This document shows positions 16,846-25,059 of a DNA stretch of 64,000 nucleotides, piece by piece; within the stretch, counting starts at the first letter, position 1, and every line of letters starts with the position of its first letter. Under the pieces are notes generated by a model. It saw nothing but the letters and a program-made list of their open reading frames with translations. It was not told where the DNA came from and searched no databases. Made by a program: the position numbers and the translations under genes. Origin of the DNA: Gp7-AA10 sp035636095 (GTDB lineage Bacteria; Acidobacteriota; Thermoanaerobaculia; Gp7-AA8); the NCBI GenBank assembly GCA_035636095.1, contig DASPZU010000088.1, forward strand, positions 21,552 to 85,551. The letters run 5' to 3'.

Positions 16846-16902
16846 AGGCAGAAGGCAGAGGGAAGCCCATATTTACTGCTGCCTGCTGCCTGCTGCCTTT
16901 TT
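16845..16902. repeat. Tandem-arm hairpin repeat, AAGGCAG words
   Basis: The left arm has two AAGGCAG units plus a partial; the right arm has three CTGCCTG-type units. It fills the gap between the convergent carA and M14 peptidase stops. It shares its word with the element at 55684-55757. Confidence 0.75.
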
Positions 16903-19180
16903 ACTGCCAATACAAACTGTCAAAAATCATCGGGAACGTCGCGTGCGTCTGTCCGCGATGTTGGGGGCGGAAGCCGAACAGCACGATGCGGCCTTTGCCG
17001 TAGGTCATGGCCACCGCCGCCGCTTTGCGCGTCAGGCGCTCCTCGCCGTTGATCCAGCCCGACAACAGAATGTCGCGCGAGTCTTCCGGATAGGTCATCA
17101 GGACCCAGCGCTGCAGCTCGCCGCCCGGCGAAGTGGTGTCGAACGCGATCGGGCGATCGAGGTAGATGGCGGTCTCCTTCGGCATATCGGCGGTCACGGG
17201 ATGACTGGTGTTGACGGAAACGCGCATGAGCGATCCGGGGACCGAGAAGTCGGTCGCGCGGGCGAGGGCGTTGCGGACGGGAATGTTGAAGTTGTCGATG
17301 ACGTAGTCGCACGCGGCGCTGAAGGCCAGCAGCGTGCCGCCGTTCTCGACGAACTTCTTGAGAACATCGGCGCCTTCCTTCTCCAGCGCGCCGCGATATT
17401 CCGGTGGCAGCTCATCCTGATAACGCATCGCCCCTTCTTCGGCACGACGGCGTCCGTTGGCGATCTCGTCCTTGTCGACATCGGGCAGGATGAGGACATC
17501 GACGTTCTGAAGACCAGCACGCACATCCTGCGGGTGCAGCGACTTCGGCGCGAAACCGTATTGGTCCAGCAACCAGCGCGTCCACCCTTCGTCAAGCGCG
17601 CCGCCCCACGGGTTGTAAATCGCGATGCGCGGTTTTTTGTCGCTGGCGTGTTTCGCGAGGACGGCTTTGGTCGCGGGTTTGATCGATTGCACTCGCGCCG
17701 CCGAGGTCGGCGGCGCCCCACGGTCCACCGTGACGCCCATGGCCAGTGGAAGCGACCACGTCGCGACGTCGTAGGGCCGCAGAATCTCTTTGCCCGGCTG
17801 CAGCCGCACTTCCGGATATCGCTGCGGCTCGAGGAGCTGGGCGACGAATTTCGAATACGGCTGCGCCATCGGAATCCAGTAGTCGCCGTTCTCCGATTGC
17901 ATGACCTCGACGCCGTGCTCGAGAAGGATGGAGGCCATGGTCTGCGCCGTCGGCCAGTCGCGCTGATCGTGCGGAATGCGATAGGCCGGCATCCTGGATC
18001 CCCATGACACCGCTTCTTTGGCGCGGGTAACAATATCTCTCAATAAATCATCACGATAATTACTAGCGATTTCATGGTAGGCATCGGACGCGATGCGCTC
18101 GTAATCCATGATGTCGCGCATCCGCCACGTTCCGCCCGGCCAGGGATTGGGATGATTGATGGTGGCCTTGTATTCGACCAGCCCCTTAGATCCGCCGCGG
18201 AGCTCGGTCGGCTCGATGTGGATCGGCGACGCGATGCGCGCCGAGGCCGTTTCGAGCAGAAGTCCGGTGATGTTCTTCCACCATCCGGTGTTGCGCGTTC
18301 CGCCTAACCAGTAGGCGTCGAATGAATAGCCGTAGATCAGACCCGCCTTGTGTGCCTGCTCCAGCCGGAAGGCCATGTTCGATCCGATGAGATTCGCTTC
18401 ACGCCAGATCAGCGGATTGACAGTCGGATCGAGCGGATCGGCGAAGGGGGGGATGAACATGCGCGGGCCGTCCGTCCCCATCTGATGTTCGTCGACCCAC
18501 ACCTGCGGGAACCATTCGCGGTACACCGCGCGGCTCATCTGCTTCGTTTCGGCCTGCGTGAGCATGTACCAGTCGCGATTGTTGTCATGCCCGACGTAGT
18601 GGTGATAGAGCCACGGCAGGCGGCCACCCTCGTATCGGGTGCCGAGGTACTTGCGGTAGTAGTCGGTGATCATGTTTTCGCCGTCGGGATTGAGCGACGG
18701 CACCAGCAGCAGCACCACGTTGTCGAGGCGCTTCTTCGTTTCGGGATCGTCGGCGCTGGCGAGCGCGTAAGCCCATTCCATGGCCATCTGACTCGACGCG
18801 ATCTCGCTCGAGTGGATGTTGCACGTGACCAGGATGACCGACCTCCCTTCGCGTACCAGCGCGTCGATCTGCGAGTCGGACAGACCGCGCGGATCGGCTA
18901 GCTGCCTGGCGATGTCCTTGATCCGCGTCAGATTTCGCATGTTGGCCTCGGACGAGATGACGGCCATGATGAAGTCCTCGCCGAGCGTGGTCTTGCCGAG
19001 GTCTTCGATCTGCACGCGTGGTGATGCGGAGGCCAGCGCGCGGAAATAGGAGACGATCTGCTTGTAGTCGGCGAGCTTCTTGTCGGCACCGACTTCGAAC
19101 CCGAGATACTGTGAGGGAGACTGAACGGCGGCCTGCGCGCCGATCGCGATGAGCGCGATGACTATGAATGCTTTTTTCAT
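16901..19180 (-). CDS. Secreted M14-family zinc carboxypeptidase
   Basis: 759 residues. Signal peptide (KKAFIVIALIAIGAQA), then a peptidase M14 domain with zinc-binding HxxE (NIHSSEIASSQ) and a third ligand in VDEHQMGTDGPR, then a long C-terminal region with a glutamine-amidotransferase-like fold (DVLILPDVDKDEI, LAFSAACDYVIDNF). This two-part layout occurs in large secreted M14 proteins of acidobacteria and relatives. It probably degrades peptides in the periplasm or outside the cell. Start ATG 19180, 8 nt after TATAAT on the minus strand. No clear operon partner. Confidence 0.85.
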   Translation of the reverse strand: MKKAFIVIALIAIGAQAAVQSPSQYLGFEVGADKKLADYKQIVSYFRALASASPRVQIEDLGKTTLGEDFIMAVISSEANMRNLTRIKDIARQLADPRGLSDSQIDALVREGRSVILVTCNIHSSEIASSQMAMEWAYALASADDPETKKRLDNVVLLLVPSLNPDGENMITDYYRKYLGTRYEGGRLPWLYHHYVGHDNNRDWYMLTQAETKQMSRAVYREWFPQVWVDEHQMGTDGPRMFIPPFADPLDPTVNPLIWREANLIGSNMAFRLEQAHKAGLIYGYSFDAYWLGGTRNTGWWKNITGLLLETASARIASPIHIEPTELRGGSKGLVEYKATINHPNPWPGGTWRMRDIMDYERIASDAYHEIASNYRDDLLRDIVTRAKEAVSWGSRMPAYRIPHDQRDWPTAQTMASILLEHGVEVMQSENGDYWIPMAQPYSKFVAQLLEPQRYPEVRLQPGKEILRPYDVATWSLPLAMGVTVDRGAPPTSAARVQSIKPATKAVLAKHASDKKPRIAIYNPWGGALDEGWTRWLLDQYGFAPKSLHPQDVRAGLQNVDVLILPDVDKDEIANGRRRAEEGAMRYQDELPPEYRGALEKEGADVLKKFVENGGTLLAFSAACDYVIDNFNIPVRNALARATDFSVPGSLMRVSVNTSHPVTADMPKETAIYLDRPIAFDTTSPGGELQRWVLMTYPEDSRDILLSGWINGEERLTRKAAAVAMTYGKGRIVLFGFRPQHRGQTHATFPMIFDSLYWQ

Positions 19181-19188
19181 GAGCGCGC

Positions 19189-19196
19189 ATTATAGA
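19189..19196. promoter_or_regulatory. Shared bidirectional -10 for M14 peptidase and permease
   Basis: The core ATTATAGA reads TATAAT on the minus strand (8 nt before ATG 19180) and TATAGA on the plus strand (10 nt before ATG 19207). Confidence 0.6.
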
Positions 19197-19206
19197 GTTG
19201 ACATCG

Positions 19207-20430
19207 ATGGATCTCGCGGGCGCGATTGCATGGCGCTACCTGAAACGGCCGACCGACGCACTGGTGTCCGCGGTCGGCTTCGTGTCGGTGTTCGGCCTGG
19301 TCATCGGCGTGATGGCGCTGGTCATCTCGATGGCGCTGATGACCGGATATCGCGGCGATCTGCAGAGGAAATTGCTGGCCGGCAACGCCGAGATCTTCGT
19401 CTATTCCGTCGGCGCGCCGATCACCGACACTAACCGGCTGTTGCAGACGGTCCGAGCGATACCCGGAGTCGGCGAGGCAGCACCGGTCCTGTTCCAACAT
19501 GCGCTGGTGACCACCGAGCGCAACACCACCGGGACCGAGGTGATGATCAAGGGCATCGAGCCTTCGCGTTCGCGCGATTCGCAATTGCTCGCCAAGATCG
19601 TCGGGCCGTCGGCCAGCTTTGCCACATCAGAAGGCGAATCGGGCGTTGCGGTCGGGAAATACCTCGCGACCAGGTTGGGCGTACGCGCGGGCACATCGAT
19701 CAGCATCACCGTTCCGACCGAAAGCGCAGGGAGCGTTCTGCCAAAAACATCATCATTCGTCGTTACAAATATTTTCGATACCGGGTTTTACGAATACGAC
19801 GCGCGATGGCTGTTCATCGATCTCCGCGATGCCGAACGCCTTTTCGACATGCCCGGGTCCGCGAACCTGATCGAGGTCAAGCTCGCGCCGGGCGCGTCGC
19901 TCGACGTCGTGACGCGCGCCATCGAGTCGCGAACGGAGCATCGTTACGCTGTCAGCGATTGGCGCGAGATGAACCGGCAGCTCTTTTCGATGCTGAAGAT
20001 TCAACAGCTGGTGCTGTTCATCGTCATCGGCCTGATCGTGTTCGTCTCGACATTCAACATCGTCTCGACATTGATCATGACGGTGCACGAGAAGCGGAAG
20101 GAGATCGGCATTCTCGCCTCGATGGGGGCGGAGCCGCGGATGATCCGCCGCATTTTTCTGTGGTACGGCTCGATGGTCGGCTTCTTCGGCACCGCCCTCG
20201 GCGTCATCCTTGGGGTTGTGATCTGTTTCATCATCACGCGCTTCCAGCTCGTGTCGTTCCCGCCCGAGATCGCCGAGGTCTACTTCGTGTCGTCAATTCC
20301 GTTCATCACGCGCGCGTCGGATCTGATGATCATTTCCTTCTTCTCGCTGATCGTTTCGTTCCTCGCCACGATCATTCCGTCGATGCGCGCCGCGCGTTTG
20401 AATCCTGTCGAGGCTTTGCGCCACGAGTAA
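19207..20430 (+). CDS. LolC/E-family ABC transporter permease
   Basis: 407 residues. N-terminal membrane helix (FVSVFGLVIGVMALVISMAL), a periplasmic domain of about 200 residues, then three helices in an FtsX/MacB domain (LVLFIVIGLIVFVSTFNIVSTL, GSMVGFFGTALGVILGVV, and the last before ARLNPVEALRHE). This topology and the ending VEALR are typical of lipoprotein-release permeases. The ATPase partner (LolD) is not adjacent, so it must be encoded elsewhere. The in-frame TTG at 19198 leaves no promoter spacing, so ATG 19207 is preferred. Confidence 0.87.
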   Translation: MDLAGAIAWRYLKRPTDALVSAVGFVSVFGLVIGVMALVISMALMTGYRGDLQRKLLAGNAEIFVYSVGAPITDTNRLLQTVRAIPGVGEAAPVLFQHALVTTERNTTGTEVMIKGIEPSRSRDSQLLAKIVGPSASFATSEGESGVAVGKYLATRLGVRAGTSISITVPTESAGSVLPKTSSFVVTNIFDTGFYEYDARWLFIDLRDAERLFDMPGSANLIEVKLAPGASLDVVTRAIESRTEHRYAVSDWREMNRQLFSMLKIQQLVLFIVIGLIVFVSTFNIVSTLIMTVHEKRKEIGILASMGAEPRMIRRIFLWYGSMVGFFGTALGVILGVVICFIITRFQLVSFPPEIAEVYFVSSIPFITRASDLMIISFFSLIVSFLATIIPSMRAARLNPVEALRHE

Positions 20431-20478
20431 TGTAGGACGGGCTTTAGCCCGTCCGGTCGGGCTGAAGCCCGACCTACA
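20431..20478. repeat. Double-hairpin palindrome (TGTAGG...CCTACA)
   Basis: Outer arms TGTAGG/CCTACA enclose two adjacent hairpins, GACGGGC-TTTA-GCCCGTC (20436-20453) and GTCGGGC-TGAA-GCCCGAC (20455-20472). It starts 0 nt after the permease stop and precedes the convergent STT3-like gene. The shape is a three-way junction or cruciform. Confidence 0.85.
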
Positions 20479-20485
20479 TTCACCG

Positions 20486-22717
20486 CTAATAGAAGATCGT
20501 CCGGCCTTCGCGGACATCCTTGTCGGTGATGATCAGCGCCTTGTCCCACCGGTCGCGCTTTTTACCATTCACTAACAATGCGACGCCAACTCCGTCGGAG
20601 GTGTAAGGGATGACCCACTGCAAGTGCCCGGTGGTGTCAGCCGTTCGTTCCTGCCGGTACTGGAAGGTTCGATCCCGATTCGTCTTCACCGGAATCTGCA
20701 ATTCCGCGGCATTCCCCGGCGTCAGCCCGCCCATAATTACGTGCGCCCCGGCTACTCGTTCGTAGATCTTCATCGCCGGATGGGTTCCGATCGGTGTGCG
20801 GAACGGAAGCGGGTTGGTCCACACCGTCTCGTAGATCAGCCGGAGATGTTCGGGCGGGTGCGACTCTTTGCCGCTTCGATGTCCGTCAAAAAACAGCAGT
20901 GAGTTGCGAAACAGGAACGGCCATCGCGTGGGAGCTGCCGCGGGCCGATACTTCGAGAACTCCTGCGGGCTGACGGCTCTCAACACCTTGAGATAGAAGT
21001 CGTGCAGAGTGTTGTCGGTGTTGTCGATCACCACATAGCGCGAGCGGTAACGATCGAGGATCGGCAGCACTTCGTTCTCCGTGTCGCTGAACGCGTATCG
21101 CGCGTAGTCCACCATATGCCCGAGAAAAGCGGGCGTGGAGAACGGGCTCACCACGGCGGGGCGATGCGCATGACGAACCAGAAGATGTCCGTAATCGCGG
21201 CGGGCGAAGACGGAGTACTCGGGCGGACCATCGCCCAGCTCGTGATGCGCGGTCGGCGGGGTGTTCTCTCGCATCCAGGCAAAGGCCTCGATGGTCTGTC
21301 CCATGGTCTCGCGCGTCTCCGTCTTCACGCCGCTCAAGTTGCACGTGAACGAGCCGGTCACCCACAGCGGCTGCAGGAAAAAAAACGCGTAGATGGCCCA
21401 GCGCTTTACACTCGCCACCGCCACCAATCCTTGTGCAACGACGATGGAGTACCAGGGATGAGCGAACTGCACGTAGCCGAGGTGGGACAGACCAGTGATG
21501 ACGCCGTAGGTGAAGAAGACTGCCAGAAGAGGCCAAAGGAAAGTTTGTGCTCTTCGCCGCTTCCAGAAAGAGACAATGCCGAAAGGGACCAGCAGCGCGC
21601 CCCAGGTGAAAATGTAGTACCACACCGGGCCGTACTTCAGGATGGAGGCCTCTTCCCCCTGGCTGCCGTTCAAGACATTTCCGAACATCAGGAAGCGCGC
21701 GCCTTCGAGAATGTTCCGCCACAACAGAGCAGCGACGGCCAGGCCCACGATGACCAGCGAAAGCGCGACGATCGGGCGCTTGCGCTGCAGGATGAACGCC
21801 GCTCCCAGGCCGGAAAAGAGGATGAGCAGCGGTTGAAACATCAAGGTCTCGTCATAGCGAATCTGCATCAGGCGCCCGGCAGGAGTCGAGAATCCTGACA
21901 AGAGGGCGAACAGAAAAGCGGATCCATAAGTCCAGTAGGAGTGCTTCACGAAATCCGGCGGCGCATTTTTTCGGAGTCCGAGAAGCAGCAGCACCAGCAG
22001 AAAAAAGAGCGAGTACTGGATGGTGGAGACATTGAAGAAGACCGCCGCGCCGATGGCGAAGCCGAGGAGCAGCGCGCGAAGTCGGCTCGGCGACCGCTCG
22101 TACCAATAGAGCAGCAGCGCAGTCACCGCGGTCATGAACGTGATGAAGTAGTGATGGTCGATATAACCAACCTCGGCATATTCGATATTGACGAACGACA
22201 GCGAAGAGAAGAGAGCGGCGATCAGCGCGGTGACGAAGGGCAGCAGAGACGCGAAGAGATAAAGGAAGAGCAGTTGCGTCGCGGAATCGACGACGCAGGG
22301 GATCAGCCCGAGCACGGTTTCGTTGAGCGGGCGCGAGTGGAAGAGCAGATCGAAGGGCTTGACGATGGTGGCAATCAGCAGGTTGTAGCCCATCGGCCAC
22401 GGGACACGCAGGTTGTCGGGATAGTAGTCATACGTGTCGTAGAAGGGAACGTGAGGGAAATTGCGCACGATCATTTCCGTGCGCCGCGCCTGGTAGTTGC
22501 TGTCGTAGAACTCGAAATTCCGATAGCCGGGATCGTTGGAAGCGAAGAAGTGCGGCCCCGAGGAGGCCACGCGCAGCGCAAACGAAATCAGAAAAACCGC
22601 GGCGTAGGCAAAGAGGCGAGCGCGCGGATTTGCGAACGGTTGGAACTGCGTCGCCGCTGGTGGCGGCGGCGCCTCGAGCTTTTTTCTTCCTCTGCCTTTC
22701 CGGCTCAACGCAACCAA
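20486..22717 (-). CDS. STT3/AglB-like GT-C membrane glycosyltransferase
   Basis: 743 residues with about 11-13 membrane helices in the N-terminal two thirds and a soluble C-terminal domain, as in STT3, PglB and AglB oligosaccharyltransferases. Visible hallmarks: acidic first loop FFASNDPGYRN, the second-loop DHH in GYIDHHYF, and FAWMRENTPP before the soluble domain. The sequon-recognition motif normally WWDYG appears as ARRDYGHLLVR, with both Trp replaced by Arg. It may be a divergent N-glycosylation enzyme or a GT-C of another acceptor class (inference). TTG start at 22717; murI ends 3 nt upstream, so the two are probably cotranscribed. Confidence 0.65.
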   Translation of the reverse strand: MVALSRKGRGRKKLEAPPPPAATQFQPFANPRARLFAYAAVFLISFALRVASSGPHFFASNDPGYRNFEFYDSNYQARRTEMIVRNFPHVPFYDTYDYYPDNLRVPWPMGYNLLIATIVKPFDLLFHSRPLNETVLGLIPCVVDSATQLLFLYLFASLLPFVTALIAALFSSLSFVNIEYAEVGYIDHHYFITFMTAVTALLLYWYERSPSRLRALLLGFAIGAAVFFNVSTIQYSLFFLLVLLLLGLRKNAPPDFVKHSYWTYGSAFLFALLSGFSTPAGRLMQIRYDETLMFQPLLILFSGLGAAFILQRKRPIVALSLVIVGLAVAALLWRNILEGARFLMFGNVLNGSQGEEASILKYGPVWYYIFTWGALLVPFGIVSFWKRRRAQTFLWPLLAVFFTYGVITGLSHLGYVQFAHPWYSIVVAQGLVAVASVKRWAIYAFFFLQPLWVTGSFTCNLSGVKTETRETMGQTIEAFAWMRENTPPTAHHELGDGPPEYSVFARRDYGHLLVRHAHRPAVVSPFSTPAFLGHMVDYARYAFSDTENEVLPILDRYRSRYVVIDNTDNTLHDFYLKVLRAVSPQEFSKYRPAAAPTRWPFLFRNSLLFFDGHRSGKESHPPEHLRLIYETVWTNPLPFRTPIGTHPAMKIYERVAGAHVIMGGLTPGNAAELQIPVKTNRDRTFQYRQERTADTTGHLQWVIPYTSDGVGVALLVNGKKRDRWDKALIITDKDVREGRTIFY

Positions 22718-22719
22718 GC

Positions 22720-23568
22720 CTAACTCAACGAGACCAACTCCAACGTTTCGATCTCCTGCTCCAGAAACTCGCTCGCAATGCGCCGAAAGCGTTCCGCTGC
22801 GTCGGTGACCAGAAAGGTGTAGGAAGCGGACCCCTCACCCCGGCCCTCTCCCCGCTCCGCGGGGAGAGGGTGTCGCGAAGCGACGGGTGAGGGGCGCATC
22901 GCACGCACGCACGCTGCGGTCGTCTCGGCGCTGTCTACGATCGCGACCGCTTCGCCCACGACGTGCTCGATCGTTCCGCGAAGAATCGGATAGTGCGTGC
23001 AGCCGAGGACCAGGGTGTCGATGCCGGCATCGAGCAGCGGCTCGAGGTAGATCTCCGCCACTTCGCGCGCGACGTGCGTGTTCGCCCATCCCTCTTCCGC
23101 CAGCGCCACGAACAGCGGCGCCGCCGATTCGATCACATCGATCGAAGGCTTGATCTTCTGGATCGCCCGCGTGTACGCGCGCGAGTTGACCGTCCCCTCG
23201 GTCGCGATCACACCGACGCGTCCCTTTGTCCGCTCGGCCGCCGCCCGCGCCCCCGGCTCGATCACGCCGATGACCGGAACGCTGAGCGTCTCCTGAAGCG
23301 CAGGCAGCGCCGCCGAGGTGGCGGTATTGCATGCGACCACCAGCATGCCGATGCCGCGCTGCACCAGGTGATCGGCCGCCTGGAGCGCATAGCGCCGCAC
23401 GATCTCCGGCGATTTCGTCCCATAGGGCACACGCGCGGAGTCGCCGAGGTAGATGAGCGATTGATTGGGAAGGGCGCGGGCGATTTCGCGGAATACTGTC
23501 AGGCCGCCCACGCCGCTATCGAAAACGCCGATCGGACTATTCGATCGCGCCGCTGTCGCCCGCTGCAA
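22720..23568 (-). CDS. murI: Glutamate racemase
   Basis: 282 residues, slightly long for the family (~265). Signatures: PIGVFDSGVGGLTV, YLGDSARVPYGTKS, the first catalytic cysteine in VACNTATSAALP and the second in VLGCTHYPILR. It makes D-glutamate for peptidoglycan. TTG 23568 is the only plausible start and overlaps the upstream regulator by 32 bp. The extra length is a REP-like palindrome inserted in frame (22831-22894), encoding an Arg/Pro/Gly-rich stretch (RHPLPAERGEGRGEG) between ACVRAM and SYTFLVTD, after both catalytic cysteines. Confidence 0.93.
   Translation of the reverse strand: MQRATAARSNSPIGVFDSGVGGLTVFREIARALPNQSLIYLGDSARVPYGTKSPEIVRRYALQAADHLVQRGIGMLVVACNTATSAALPALQETLSVPVIGVIEPGARAAAERTKGRVGVIATEGTVNSRAYTRAIQKIKPSIDVIESAAPLFVALAEEGWANTHVAREVAEIYLEPLLDAGIDTLVLGCTHYPILRGTIEHVVGEAVAIVDSAETTAACVRAMRPSPVASRHPLPAERGEGRGEGSASYTFLVTDAAERFRRIASEFLEQEIETLELVSLS
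22831..22894. repeat. REP-like palindrome inside murI
   Basis: Perfect 10-bp outer arms (CCCCTCACCC / GGGTGAGGGG) enclose CCCTCTCCCCGC-TCC-GCGGGGAGAGGG-type stem (22844-22870) and GTCGC-GAA-GCGAC (22872-22884). Same family as 1854-1930 and 43086-43166. Here it lies wholly within coding sequence and the frame stays open. Confidence 0.88.
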
Positions 23569-24934
23569 TGCCCGCTCCCCCTTCGCGCTTGATCCCGTAC
23601 TGCTCGATTTTCTTGTAGAGATTCGATCGCGGCGTGTCGATGGCCTCGGCCGTCTTCGAAACGTTCCAGCCGTGCTCGCGGAGTTTGGCGAGGATGAACG
23701 CCTTCTCGGCCTCGTCCTTGAATTGCTGCAGCGTCGACAACGGCATGGCGCTGCTGATGATGTCGGTGGCGGCACGGAAAAACTCGGCCGGCAGATCGGT
23801 GACGTCGATGGTGTCGGAGGGCACCATGATCACCAGTCGCTCGATCATGTTGCGCAATTCACGAACGTTGCCGCGCCATGATGCATCCTGCAGCGCGCGC
23901 AGCGCGGCGGCCGTGAATTTTTTCGGATGCTTGTTGTGCTCTTCTGAAAAAAGGGCCGCGAAATGCTCCGCCAAAATCGGGATATCGTCCCGACGCTCGC
24001 GCAGCCGCGGCGTGCGAATGGGGATGACGTTGAGGCGATAGTAGAGATCTTCGCGAAAACGGCCGCCGCGGATTTCCTCGATCAGATCCTTGTTGGTGGC
24101 AGCGATGACACGGACTTCGACCTTCACCACCGTGGCCGCCCCGACCGGCTCGACCTCCCCTTCCTGAAGGACCCTCAACACTTTCGCCTGCGTGCGCAGC
24201 GACATGTCGCCCACTTCGTCGAGGAAAATCGTCCCGCCGTCGGCGGCCACGAATTTTCCCGTCTGCTTGCGCACCGCGCCGGTGAAGGATCCCTTCTCGT
24301 GCCCGAACAGCTCCGACTCGATGAGCTCTTCAGGAATGGCCGCGCAGTTGACCTGCACGAACGCCATTCGCGCTCGCGAGGAGCGACGGTGGATCTCGCG
24401 CGCCACCAGCTCCTTTCCCGTTCCCGATTCGCCCTGAATCAGAACGGTCGCCTTGGTCGGCGCCGCACGCTCGATCTGCTCGCGCAGCTCGCGCATGCCG
24501 CCCGAATCGCCCACGAGCTGATAATCGCGCTCGGCGCGCTCGCGCAGCTCATCGACTTCCTCTTCCAGTTTCTGCGTGCGGACGGCATTGCGAACCGACA
24601 GAAGAAGCTTGTCGCGGTTGAGCGGCTTCTCGAGAAAATCGAATGCGCCGCGCTTCGTGCATTCGACTGCCGTCTGGATGTCGCCGTGTCCGGAGACCAT
24701 GATCACCGGCGATTGGACTTTCTGCTGCTTGAGATTTTCGAGGACCTCGATGCCGTCGAGGACCGGCATCTTGATGTCGAGAAGGATCGCGTCGTAAGCG
24801 ACTTTGGTCGCCTTGTCGATTCCTTCCTGCCCCGATCGCGCTTCGTCGATGCGATAGCCCTCGTATTCGAGGGTCATGCGAATCGCTTCGCGGATCCCGG
24901 TTTCGTCATCCACCACGAGGACGCGGTACGGCAT
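23537..24934 (-). CDS. NtrC-family sigma-54 response regulator
   Basis: 465 residues. Receiver domain (acidic VVDDE, phosphoacceptor in AILLDIKMP, Lys in FLEKPL), AAA+ domain with Walker A GESGTGKE, the sigma-54 contact loop GSFTGA (Ser variant of GAFTGA) and Walker B IFLDEVGD, then a Fis-type helix-turn-helix (NVSKTAEAIDTPRSNLYKKI). It activates sigma-54 promoters when phosphorylated. No histidine kinase is next to it. TAAGAT lies 16 nt before the ATG. murI overlaps its 3' end, so the two are cotranscribed. Confidence 0.93.
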   Translation of the reverse strand: MPYRVLVVDDETGIREAIRMTLEYEGYRIDEARSGQEGIDKATKVAYDAILLDIKMPVLDGIEVLENLKQQKVQSPVIMVSGHGDIQTAVECTKRGAFDFLEKPLNRDKLLLSVRNAVRTQKLEEEVDELRERAERDYQLVGDSGGMRELREQIERAAPTKATVLIQGESGTGKELVAREIHRRSSRARMAFVQVNCAAIPEELIESELFGHEKGSFTGAVRKQTGKFVAADGGTIFLDEVGDMSLRTQAKVLRVLQEGEVEPVGAATVVKVEVRVIAATNKDLIEEIRGGRFREDLYYRLNVIPIRTPRLRERRDDIPILAEHFAALFSEEHNKHPKKFTAAALRALQDASWRGNVRELRNMIERLVIMVPSDTIDVTDLPAEFFRAATDIISSAMPLSTLQQFKDEAEKAFILAKLREHGWNVSKTAEAIDTPRSNLYKKIEQYGIKREGGAGIAAGDSGAIE

Positions 24935-24968
24935 AGTTCGCCTCTGTGCAATCTTAGCGCCCCGGCGG

Positions 24969-25040
24969 CATCCTGAGCCGCGGAGTCGGCGAAGGATCTC
25001 AAACTGCGCAGCTTGAGATCCTTCGCTGCGCTCAGGATGA
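24969..25040. repeat. Long inverted repeat CATCCTGAG...CTCAGGATG
   Basis: Arms CATCCTGAGCCG.../...CGCTCAGGATG enclose GCGAAGGATCTCAA-CTGCGCAG-TTGAGATCCTTCGC. It fills the divergent gap between the NtrC regulator and pepA and ends 4 bp before the pepA -10 hexamer. It is one of two elements here lying 5' to both neighbours. Confidence 0.85.
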
Positions 25041-25044
25041 CGGG

Positions 25045-25050
25045 TAGAAT
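25045..25050 (+). promoter_or_regulatory. TAGAAT -10 of pepA
   Basis: TAGAAT ends 9 nt before ATG 25060. The -35 position falls inside the inverted repeat, so the repeat must supply any upstream promoter contacts. Confidence 0.5.
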
Positions 25051-25059
25051 CCGCGCGCT

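Noticed and set aside
20431..20478. Possible tRNA or structured small RNA
   Set aside because: The shape is a palindromic double hairpin without anticodon, T-loop or CCA features.
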